Source: Alentia gelatinosa (lineage: Eukaryota; Annelida; Polychaeta; Phyllodocida; Polynoidae). Taken from it: DNA of 64,000 bases. This document shows positions 50,901 to 62,900 of this stretch, in pieces. The notes under the pieces were generated by a model, which made no database searches, was not told the DNA's origin, and saw only the letters and a program-made list of their open reading frames with translations. The DNA lies in assembly GCA_950022655.1 (NCBI GenBank), contig OX465579.1, positions 80,859,193-80,923,192 on the forward strand, written 5' to 3'. Position numbers and translations under genes: made by a program. Numbering within the stretch: the first letter of the stretch is position 1; each line of letters begins with the position of its first letter.

Positions 50901-53900
50901 GGCTTCTGTTGGACTGTGATTTTGTTAATTATAAAATCTCTACCTACTAAAGTGACACTCACTGGGCTACATTATTTTTTAATTATAAGGGTAAGGCATC
51001 ACAAAATAGGGTTGTTGGGATTCTTATTATTCTCAAGGAGGATCAACACATACCACACTTGATGAAGGACTCAACGTTGAGGGTCGCAGTGAGTGATAGC
51101 CATAGGTGCAATGTTCACTCATTGCTTTTCTTTTCCTCTTCGTTCTTTATTTTTTGTTCTTTTGTTTTGTTTATTGTTTATACTTATATGAAATTTTTTC
51201 TGATATTTGTTAACTTTGCCTCCGCTGTTGGGAGGATGCTCACATATAGAAACTACATCAGATACCTAGGTTGGCCTTTAATTGTGTATCAGGCCTACTT
51301 TGACTTGCCCTTTATATTTGACTTGAATTATATAGCCAGCAAACATGGATTATAAGACTATGAATGATATTAAGGATACTAAGGGATTCAGAATGGTACA
51401 TGCAAACTGTCGTAGTATTAGATCAAAATTCGAAAACATTACTCTTGAACTTGGTAACGCATATTGGGATATAATAACAATATCAGAAACATGGTTAAAA
51501 GACTTAGATAATATGAATAGCTATCAGATGGAAAATTATAGTTTATACAGACTGGACAGAAGTTGGAAAAACAAAGTGACAGATATAAATCCAAAAATTG
51601 GTGGTGGCCTGTGTATGTATGTTAAACAAGGTATATTACACGATCAAATAATATTTAACAACCTGAATAGAAGCTGTAAAGATATTGAAATACAGATATT
51701 GGTAATAAGGAGAAAAGGTCAAAAAGATCTAGCAATATTAAATGTATATAGACCAAGAGAAGGGAGTATTTTGATTTTTTTGGATATGCTTGAAGAAACT
51801 ATAACTCAAATACAACGAGAAAAAAACCATGAAATGGTGGTCTTAGGTGACTTCAATTTAAATATTAGAACTACAAGGGATCCGAATATAATTAGATTAA
51901 ATAATAGTATGCACCAACTGGGTTTTACACAGACTATACAGGATCACACTAGACTATCGGAAAATAGTACTACAATAGATCTGATTTTTACGAACGGAAA
52001 CGATACGCTTTCTACCGGGGTACTTGACATTTCCCTTTCTGACCATCAAGCAATCTTTATAATAAAGAAAAAAGGATATAAACAATATAAAAAAAGAGAA
52101 TTTCAAGGGAGAACCTACAAGGGCTATAATCCAGCAAAATTAAGATGTGAATTAGAGAAAGTGAACTGGGACCGCCTGAGGAATTACACAGAAATCTCTG
52201 ATAAATGGAACACGATAGTTCAAGAAATTACTGTCGCTTTAGATAAAATATGCCCCTACAAAACATTTTTTATTAAAGATAAACAGGCCCCATGGATCAA
52301 TAATGATATACTTGAACAAATAGAGTGGAGAAAAATAGATTATATCGAAAGGCTAGTAAAACAGGCAAGGGGGATGATAGACGCAAAGCCCAGAATACAA
52401 GAAATAACTTAAATAAAATAATAAAAAACACACGATCTGCATATCTAAAAAAACAACTAAACGAGACAGAAGGGAATCCGAAAAAATTTTGGAGGGAAAT
52501 AAATTCAATCCTACCTGGTACCTATGAACAGAAAAAAGCAAACATACAACTCAAGAACGATGAAGGACAGTTTATTGATCCTGCACAAACTCCTGATTAT
52601 ATTAATGATTTTTTTCTAGGGATTGGCAGTAAATTGTCAAAGAACATGTATCTTCCCTGGATTAACTATGATAAGAGACAATTTGAAAATATGACTGACT
52701 TTTGTATTGATAAAGATGGTCTAATCGAAATCATCAAAGACATATGTGTTAACAAACAATCGATGGTGGAAGGTATAAATACACGGGTGCTGAGAGATGC
52801 CTTTCTTATTATACCTGATATTATTGTTGACTTGATTAATTTATCCTTTGGTGAGGGTGTGTTGCCGAAATCTTGGAAGTCGTCGAGGGTGGTACCGATA
52901 CCGAAAGGAGGGGACCCATTTAAGATAACTAACTTAAGACCAATATCACTACTACCATATCCAAGTAAAATCATTGAAAAAATTGTCCATCAAAAAATTA
53001 CTTCTTTTTTAGATACTAATCAAATTCTAACCAAACATCAATCGGGTTTTAGAAAAGGGTTTTCAACAACAGATTCGATAGCTAAATTTACTGATGAAAT
53101 ACTTAAAAGTCGTAACATAGCGAAATCAACGGTTGCCGCCTTCGTCGACTTCCAAAAAGCATTCGATACAGTTGATCATGTGATACTAAATAGTAAATTA
53201 CGAGACTATGGTATTGGCGAAAAAAACCTTCAATGGATGACTAACTATTTACAAAATCGTACTCAGTGTGTTAAAATCAATGACAATGTATCAAAACCAG
53301 GTATTGTTCAATGTGGTGTCCCGCAGGGCTCAACTCTAGGGCCCCTGCTCTTTCTCGTTTACATAAATGACCTCTCAATAGCATTAAGTGATTCATGTAT
53401 TAGCCTTTATGCAGACGATACTGTAATATTTAGAGACGGATATGAAATAGATGAACAATTTAATAGCTTACAACTAGACCTGTATAAATTAGAAACATGG
53501 TGCTTACAAAATAAGCTAAGTATTAATACATTAAAAACAAAAATTATGTACTTCTCAACAAAAAGAAACAACCTGGGTAATCTTCCTCATATTTTTCTAA
53601 ATGATCAGAAACTACAAACTGTTCCAACCTATAAATACCTAGGAGTTACCCTTGACAGACGGCTCGATTATCACTTACACACTGAACGGATGATTAAAAC
53701 TATCTCTTACAGACTGTACCAACTGGTTAAACTTAGGCCGTATATAACGAGATCTGCAGCTATCAAAATGTATAAGATGAGTATTGTGCCGTATTATGAT
53801 TATGCTGATATTTTGTATGCTGGTAGTAACAAAGGGATTCTACAAAAACTGCAGAGGCTGCAAAATAAATGTCTTCGTGTATGTTTACAGAGTAATATAA

Positions 53901-56900
53901 GAACCCCAATTATTGAGTTACATGTCAACGCGAAAGTACCCTTCTTGGAAGACAGAAGGACAAGTCATATGTATAACTATATGTATAAAAGGTCAAGAAA
54001 CATTAATTATATTGATATCTTAGACCGAAACACAAGAGCTGGCACTGCCCCTTTGATAAGAATGCTTACACCCAACTGTTATGCTTATGCAAGATCTGTG
54101 AATCACCTAGGTGCATCAATGTGGAACACACTTCCACCCATTGTTCGCAACACACCCTCATTTAAAGAGTTTAAAAGTATCAGCAAGAAATGTATGATGG
54201 ATAAGATAGCTATCCAAAATTAAATATTATACTTCTAATGAAGCTACTCTGAGATTCACGTATACAAATCTGATTGTTTGTCTATGGCTTGAATACTTTC
54301 ACATCTGAAAATTCTTACTGCATAATATTATGGCCTCAAAATGGATCTGGTGTAGTTGAGTGAGCACAAAAAAGAAGAAAACACTGTTATTTTCAAGGGC
54401 CCAGACATGAAAACCAATCCATATAGGATTGATGTCTGGTGCCTCTTTTATTGAACATCCTTATGCTTGCAATTTTATAAGCTCTACGACTGCAACGTCG
54501 AGTACATTACAGAAACCAAATGACCATGAGTGTCATACGACAACAGAAGTGATATGTAAAATTTTTATTCAGTTCAATAAAAGAAAATATTACCAAAAAA
54601 AAAAATTATACATTATACACATGTACTCCTGTAATACATACCACATATGTAATACCTTTTATACAGGCATCACATCTGCCTTATGTATATCTTATACATA
54701 TCTTCAAAATATGTATCCATCATATTTACAAATATGTCTTCTTCATATATCATATCTACATATGTATATCCTCTTCCATAAGATATTGTATCATATTTAA
54801 TATCTTACTTTATATGGACCTTATAAAATTCAAATAAATTTTATTCGCCCATATCTGTCTTCCACTTTTGTGTTGCGGGTAAGGGGTAATGGGTAGCTCA
54901 TGGCCCGTAGGGTCAGGAGGTGTCATTGCACCACCTAGCGCACTCCCTCCCTACTAGCGCACCCTGCGCGCCCCCGCGTGCGAGTCACGTGAACTAATAG
55001 GTCACGTGGCGAAGCACGCCCCCACGCTCTCTCTCATTCTGTTCCTGCGCTTCACTCCGCTCACACCTACAACCTTTTTTCTCCCACCCACCCTCACCTT
55101 TCGTCCTACTCCCGTAGGGCGTTTTATACACATTGTTTAACCATATATACGTATTACATAATACTATTATACATTATACACATGTACTCCTGTAATACAT
55201 ACCACATATGTAATACCTTTTATACAGGCATCACATCTGCCTTATGTATATCTTATACATATCTTCAAAATATGTATCCATCATATTTACAAATATGTCT
55301 TCTTCATATATCATATCTACATATGTATATCCTCTTCCATAAGATATTGTATCATATTTAATATCTTACTTTATATGGACCTTATAAAATTCAAATAAAT
55401 TTTATTCGCCCATATCTGTCTTCCACTTTTGTGTTGCGGGTAAGGGGTAATGATTATATGTATCGATCGTGAGTTGATATTTTATTTAAATACTTCGTAG
55501 TGCATGGTTTAAAAAAAGACCAGAAGGCAAACAGATATTGTCATGATATTCCTCTTTAAACTAGTACTATACTGAATTTACCTCACCCTTCACTTTGACT
55601 AAAGGGCTAACATTTGTGACATAATTCCCTATTGGAGATTTTTCCTAAATATCTCATGGGCATTGGATACGAGTTTCTAATGTTAAGTCTATGGAGAAAA
55701 AATACCAGGGGTGAGATTAAGTCATATATAGCGCTATAGAAGATTATACAACCAGTATAACCACCATACCTTTTATTGGCATCACTTGACCTCCGGTCTT
55801 TCTATGAGGAGAGCATCCATAGCTACTAAAATGTGCCATCTCAATCGGTAGTGCCGTTTCGACTTGTTCTGAGTACTGTCAATAGTTGTCGATGGACGGG
55901 CGTCGGGAACAGGGGGCGTGTTCCCAGTCACAAGGATCACAAGTACCGCGTGTACGTGATAGTGAATACCTGAGCCAGAAGGAATTCGATTTATTTGGAT
56001 TTGTTACCGTCAGATCGAATTCTGAAGAAACAGCACACGCGGAGAATGTGTTCACAATATGCGCTTATAGGTTAGGGAAATGGACTGGTAAACATCTTAA
56101 AAGCCCACAATGTAAGATTAGTATTTTTTAAATGAACGTGGTGAACTATACCAGGAATTTGTTGTCGACGAGGATAGAATATGTCTGATCCGGGAGGCCA
56201 GTCGGACTTGGACGAAAGCCAAGGAGCTCAGAAACTCACTGTCCCCAAAAAGTTACTCACCGAACCAGCTATGGTTAAGGTACACATTCTTGTGGTTGTC
56301 AAGTACCTTAGGGATAAAAGTAAATGACAAAATTGATGTTGAATTGAATCCACTTCAACATGGATGTGGTCTGATCTATTGTTGTTGATGTTGATGTTCT
56401 ATCATTAGCTCTCAATACGACCCCCATCCCACATTGTTGTAGAAATATCTATATCTTGCCGATATTTTATCGTTTTGATTTTTCGATTAATTACCTTTTC
56501 AGATCTGGGAATCAGTAGATAACAGACAAGGTTTCCTATCCCGAAACGGTCTTTACAAGGCACTCGCTCTCACGGCATTGGCGCAGCAAGGAAAATCTAT
56601 CAACGAGAAAATACTAGAGAAGTTTTCGGATGCTGGTGAGTAGACAATCATTCAGATAGGTTACTTTAAAACACCAGTTGGTCAACCCGATGTACTGTAG
56701 CATCTGTAGTTATATCGTTTTGAAAACTTATCATGACATGAACCGTGTTGCATGATTTGACGTACTAATTGAAGCCGCTATGACTAATTTAGTGCTGCTG
56801 ATTAACCAGCAAACTGTGTCACTTTGCATTGATTGGCACTACAACGCCATGACACAGATAAATGTAGATCCGTTTCCACATTCTTTTTAATTCTATTTAT

Positions 56901-59900
56901 TCAAGATAAGTGACATAGTTCTTTTTTTAAATTTAGACTTTTTATTCATATCTCTACATAATTCCATTCTTCCAATGAACGTCAAAATATAACACATCGT
57001 GGTACGCAGTTTTGAATAATCTCCTCTGATAGTAATAAATGAAAAAAAAGAAAAAAGAATTATGAATAACATAACATATAGTTTATAATACAATAAAGAT
57101 GATGCGGTGCTATCCCTCTACATAGAGGGGACTTCTTGTAAAGCATACCCTTAAAATGTCTCTTGAAGAATTTGACTTTACCATCACTTCTAGTACCCTC
57201 GACCTATTTATTCAATAGTCTTTCCCTTTCAGACAACTTGTACATTAGCAGCAGTAATTGTTCCATCCGTCTTACAGCTAGGATGGGGATTCCACATACA
57301 GTATGCGGAATCCCCATCCTAGCTATTCACCATGTAGGCATACTTCTAGGTACCAGCCTAAAAGATAGGGTTGTAATATTTTCGTATCAACATTGTTCGA
57401 AGAAATGCAGATGTTGATGTTTATTTTTGCTACTTCCGTGTTCTTTTCAGTGTCATAATAATAGCGAAGTTAAGTTCACAGGTCATATGACTGTATGTCT
57501 TGACGTCCTTCTCATAGTGTATTTTTCCAGAGTAGTGTTAAATGAATATGCTAATCATATTTAGCCACATGTTAACTATCTACGTCATATGAATTAAACA
57601 TATTACAAAGACATGTACAAATACACAGTAAACAAGATAGGGCAGTAGGTGATTGAAGTTATGACTGCTGGAACAAAGTAATCTGGTGTAAGATCGATTA
57701 TTGGCTGTCTAGTTGATAATTCTCTTGGTTTTAGCATAGATAAAGATAAGTATCTGACAAGCAGCTCTGCCAGTGTATTATTATGCAGCCAAGTGCAGTG
57801 ATCATTAACCCTTTCCTTACCAATGATGCCTCAAGGTACTCCTATGGCTAGTGCAAATGATGCCTCAAGGTATTTTAGTTAAATCTCATTTATCTCAGAT
57901 GATTCACATGGATCTCTATATATTTTTTCCAAGATTGTGCAAAATGCCTTTATAGTGATAATTAATAAATAGTTTTATAGTTATCACAATAGAAATATTG
58001 ACAAACGACTTTAGATATGGTGGAAAGATAAATTTTCTCAACAAATTGTAACATAGGCTTGCCCTACAGAGGTGGTCCTGTGTCATGCATGCTGCATTTA
58101 AAGACGTGCACCTGCGACCGGGTCCGGTAAGGAAAGGGTTATTATAAACCATGTGTGTAGTAATACGAAGGCGATATACATGTATAACCCACCAATTTGG
58201 AGCTGGAATACCATAGAAGAAGGTGCAACCGCTGGTCTTTCACTGGGGGTATCATAAACGTATAACGCTCAGACTCTCAGTCCTCTAAGGTTAGACAATA
58301 CGTTGCCAGGTATTTGTTTGGCCGAAGGCGTTGCGGAACCAAGGAGATAAGGCGCACAAAAAGGTCTCTCATTAGGTAGATGGTATTTTTAACAGAAGGT
58401 ATTTGTTACAGAGCTGCCGAGGCCGACTCTGGGTGACTTGTCTGACCTGAAACACCTGAGCATCAAAGTAAGGCGTGAGAAGACTCCCACCATGCTTGGC
58501 TTCCGCTTCCAGGAGCTGTACAACTTGGACAGCGTCAAGGTGGAGCTGGTCCCCGAGAAGAAAGGGCTCATTCTCAAACATGTGGAGTATGAGGTCACAA
58601 GCCAGGTAGGTCATGAGGAAATCCATCTTGAAATGTTTGAATTAATGAAACCGCTTCTGGGAAATCATATCTTATTTTAAGCAGCATTTCTCCCAGAATA
58701 ATCATCAGTGACAACTTTATTAAACACTTGACTCGTCAAATAGGTGAACCGGGATCCCAGACCCCCTCTCCCTGTTTAAAAGCAAACTTTTTTGCTTTGA
58801 CCAGAGATCACATCTCCCATTTCCCCCATTTCCCCCATTTTTTCCATTTTAACAATTTATTAAAGTGGTCAGGGCCTACACTAAGTGTATCTCCCTCTAA
58901 ATGTGACAATGTCATATGCCTTGTAACAGCCTCACTTAAAGATGCCTGAAGAGTCTGATTCGGATGAAACCTTAGAGCCCCACCCCATACCCTGTCAATT
59001 GACAGTGTTCCAAACCAAAAACCTGCTTGGTTCTATATGCATTCACTCAGAAAATCTGCTGTGAGAATGACCACGCCAGTGTGATGTCACTGCCGTGTAG
59101 GGTGGTTGTTATGCCGCATTGTTCTTTCAACAATGTCTCCCAGGAGATTGCATAGCAACGGTTTGGTTCTGACATGTAGTTGTCATTCTCAAGGTAGTAT
59201 CGGCTGTGGTCAGAAGTGCTCACGCCTCGTATTCTAAACCAGAATAATCATCAGGGATGCATAAATTCTGATGAATGACGGAGATACTAAATTTTAAGAT
59301 TTTTGAGATATCATCAAATAAAAGTAACATCATTCTTTTTAGCTGCACTGTATACACACATCCAGCAGCTCATAGCATGGTTTAGTACCAGTCCCAACAC
59401 TCTCCAAGCATTTTTCTCTTTAGAATATATTCTCAATGTTTTATGTCTATGACTTGCAGCCCTATAAAGTCAATAATTGCCATTCGGATTCCTTTTCTTT
59501 CAGCGGTTCAGTACCACAGTTCTACGACGATATAACGATTTTCAAGCCTTTCAAGATACCTTGTTGGCAAGGTACCCTTACAGAATGATACCAAGACTAC
59601 CTCCGAAAAAACTCATGGGAGGTATGTGTGCCCTGTTTCCTAGCGCACTGTTATGTGGTCCATTGACAGAGGAACTGTTTTATCCTCAACCATGGTCGTA
59701 ATCATGCAATTCTTCATATATATTAAATAGTCACGACTTTGACAATGGCGAACCACCATGGGATCTACAGATATCTTTAGATAAAGGCAACATTACAGAG
59801 ACACTTAGATGCCACAATCTACATTCTATCTCCAGGCAACATCGGCCATCCCTGTATGTCTTACATTTCTGCGAGGGGGGGGGGGGGGTTCCGTTCAAAA

Positions 59901-62900
59901 TGAATCATTGACACACTATCATGTTCCACATGACGAGGCTAGAGACCTGTTGCGCAGCCCCCTTTTAGAGTGCATGTCATGTGACCTAAATAGAGTTATG
60001 GATGGTTTACAATCAGTATTAGTAATTATTACCATGTCTCTGTGTTTGGAATTTTGTTTTAAAGGTTGCCAACAACGTATAAAACTGTGACTGGATGTAG
60101 ATATACATGTAACTACATTAGTAAAAGCCTTTTTATCTGGTGAACCCTCAGACGGCTATTTAAAAAAACCGCATTATAACAGACTGCCTTAGATGTACAT
60201 AATATCGGTATACAGGGATGCAAGTTTTCCGGCAAATGACGGAATTCCGACATTTCACATACACTGGCTACACTAAAATATGTATAGATTCATATCCATT
60301 TTGTTCCAAACTAATGTTATAAATGGTTCTTTGTTATAAGTTTTTTTTTAATTTCCGATTTTTTCCTCAGTCCCAACTTTCATCCCTGGGTATAAATCAT
60401 GTCTATATGTTCATTTTTTCCTCTATTCACAGCTGATCGCGAATTCATCGAGCTGCGACGACGAGCGCTGCGCCGCTTTATAAACCTGGTGGTGAGACAT
60501 CCTGTGCTGAGTGAAGACACCATCGTCAAGTATTTCCTCACTTTCAGTGGCTCTGTGAGTTCTACGCTTTGCTCTGTTCTTAAGCATAATCCATTGAAAG
60601 GTTTTATCAACAAGCATAATGTGGCAGAAATAATCTCATTTGAGATCTGATATTTCAAAATTTTAGATATTATTCCACTGAATGTGTAGATATTTCTTTT
60701 TAAAATGATCATATGAGATCTTAATCTTTACTCTCAGGATCCACAGGGACGGTATGCAAACAAGCAAACAGGCAACAATCTATCCTCTCTTGCACTTCAG
60801 TACAGTACTTTCAGATTTATAGATAAATACAATAGAAGATATAGATAACCAGAAGGTGGAACAACTACAGTATGGGATATGAAAAGATGACAATATATAC
60901 AAATACATTTATGGGACATAAAGCAACGACAACTGATTCATACCTCCTCGAGGTAGTGTACCGTGTAGATTACATGACTAAACAAAATTACGTGACTGAA
61001 TAAGTCATTTGTTTGTCATTACTAACATAGAATTAATGTTTGTTCAGTACCAAATATATAATATTCCTTTTATTTATTTCAGGATATGCAACATAAAATC
61101 AAGGAGCATTTCCGAGGGGTTCCCGATGAGTTCATGACGAATGAGATCGCTATAAAAGCCAGAGTAAGTAATTATTTGAAATAAAATTGAGCAGAGGTCT
61201 CCAGACTAATAAAAAAAATACCGTTTAACTCTTATTATAATGGGTTATATACATAATCGACACACAGAACCATTTGCAATTATATGTTATAATCACAAAC
61301 CGGATACGATACGCACATGTCGGGTTTACTGTACTAAACCTTGATTGGTGCCACTTGCAGGAACTGGTGCCCACAGACACGCAGCAGCAGTTTGCCAACA
61401 GCCGGACGCACATCAAGTTACTGCTGTCAAGTGTTGGCACGATTAAAGACGTCGCCGAGCGTATGGTAGAGAGACAGACCGTTTACGCAGCTGACATGCT
61501 TCTACTGGGTAAACAGCTAAGGTAAAAAAAACTCCCTTGTTAAAATGTACTAGAATGTAGAAGAAGACAACAAGAAAATAATATGAAATTTTTGGTTGAG
61601 ACTATTCCAAAGAAACATATGATCAGCTTTTTTTAAATAGAAGCGTCTCTTTGATTACTTAAAAAGATACTTAAATAAGTCTGGAAGAATGAAAAGCTTA
61701 AATCTTTTATGGTCCCTATATAATCTCAGGGTCCCATGGGATGCTAGACCACAAAAATGAGAAACTCCCTTCATATTCCAAAATGTGCCATGCAAATATC
61801 AAGTGGTAACCCTTTACACCTTGTCTCCCCTTACGTTGGTGAACCCTTACACAGGGTTCAACCGCCATAGACATTTATTTCGTATATATCTAAGCTATTT
61901 AAACTGTATCACGTGAATGCCTCACTATGTAACCGTGGTTACTATGCACATTGGCATGTTACGGGGCGTTTTGGAAACGTCACGGAACATGCAAACTGAA
62001 TATGACGTCCGCCATTATAAAATATGCCACCACCCCTTTTCTGTCAGACTCACATCCAATCAGATTGCGCTATTTTACGTTCAAAGCACTCCATATGGCC
62101 TATCCAAAGTACAAGAAATTATGGAATACCTTTGTCGTATGATAAAAATACTAGACCCATAGCACCAGCCCTTTTTCGTAGTGAGTTTTTGCACAGGTAT
62201 ATAATGATAGTTTACTGGCATTTATTTCTGTTATGAACCAATGTGTAATTGTCTTTCCTCTTTGGCCATACATCAAACAGCAAACAAATCTCCACATACT
62301 TCAAATCTAAACAATGAATATCTCTCAGCTTTCTTTCATATTTTAGGCCCACCTAAAACCTTTCCAGTAGGTTGATGTACAGTATTTTGGAAGTATTCTG
62401 ACACAAGATTAGGTGGAGTCATCCCCAACACACAACATATTTTGATAATTTTCTCCGGCGTGAGTGATACCCGCCCCATGCGGAAAAATACCCCAAAATG
62501 GTCTGAAAATACTCAAAGATAAAATCACTAAACATGATATATTTGCACTTTTCCAAAAAAACACATTCATTACCTGGTTGTTACATCAAGTCTATTATGA
62601 CTGTCAAACAGATGACCATGCGAATCAACTACAAACGTATTGATCAACAAAGAGACCTGTTCGAGTTTGGTGTGCAATGACGTAATACACACATAACAAT
62701 TCATTCATGCAGTAGTTGCAACCCGATAACACCTGTCACGTCCGAAACAGATGAACCCATACCCACTTACATAATGGAATTAGACGTGTCCCATTGTAAG
62801 ATTTCTACTCAGCTATTTACTTTCGTCTGTTATGGTCTCGTCTCTTTTACCTTTTCCTCATATCCACTCAATACGTAATCTCATTAGACAAGTCACATTG

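Larger units (their letters stand above)
48403..54605 (+). mobile_element. Nested non-LTR retrotransposon with NADAR, SGNH, endonuclease and RT ORFs
   Basis: A 6.2-kb poly(A)-tailed element placed exactly by comparing B1 with B2. Layout: a short 5' UTR (125 bp), ORF1 with coiled coil and NADAR (48528-49922), SGNH hydrolase ORF (49946-50680), a small hydrophobic ORF (51059-51355), endonuclease frame (51345-52412), RT frame (52325-54223), a 3' UTR, AATAAA at 54576 and an 11-A tail. The target duplication is only about 3 bp. It looks near full length and young, with one clear frameshift between endonuclease and RT. RT and endonuclease resemble the Jockey/CR1 group, while ORF1 resembles L1 ORF1p plus an extra domain. 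Confidence 0.88.
48312..54891 (+). repeat. Repeat B1 of the Ngaro-like element, interrupted by the non-LTR element
   Basis: B1 begins ten bases after the Pol stop. Its two parts, 48312-48402 and 54606-54891, are contiguous in B2. B2 reads through actattatacatt exactly where B1 is broken between actatt and attatacatt. This proves a later insertion and fixes the borders of the nested element, with about 3 bp (att) duplicated. Confidence 0.85.
43770..55452 (+). mobile_element. Ngaro-like (DIRS-order) retrotransposon with split direct repeats
   Basis: The element has A1 (43770-43962), Gag and Pol, B1 (48312-48402 plus 54606-54891, interrupted by a non-LTR insertion), A2 (54892-55084) and B2 (55081-55452). 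The order A1-ORFs-B1-A2-B2 is diagnostic of split direct repeats in Ngaro/PAT-type tyrosine-recombinase retrotransposons, which integrate without target-site duplication; none is seen (flanks ataatt and attata). Without the nested element it would be about 5.5 kb. It sits in SNX8 intron 2 in sense orientation and is far more GC-rich than its surroundings. Repeat pairs are almost identical, implying a young insertion, yet Pol is frameshifted. Confidence 0.88.
36130..56635 (+). other. SNX8: EH-like domain of SNX8, split by the 20-kb intron 2
   Basis: Exons 36130-36254 and 56503-56635 join in phase 0 to encode residues 8-94. The pattern is that of an Eps15-homology domain: an [11 protein letters not shown] helix, then [14 protein letters not shown] (the L..IW...D core), then [19 protein letters not shown] (glycine turn and following helix). 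EH domains bind NPF-type peptides on endocytic partners. The usual EF-hand calcium loop residues are not clearly kept. Human SNX8 as I remember it does not show this domain at its N-terminus, while fungal Mvp1 has an N-terminal EH-like region, so this may be the ancestral form. Confidence 0.75.

Noticed and set aside
54606..55452. First reading of the 286-bp repeat as a 3' tail of the non-LTR element, with a truncated second copy after B2
   Set aside because: The A-tail and AATAAA end the non-LTR element at 54605, and B2 reads through the insertion point, so the 286 bp belongs to the Ngaro-like B repeat.
59268..59290. CTGATGA at 59268 as a third hammerhead
   Set aside because: No GAAAC box or stem II follows.
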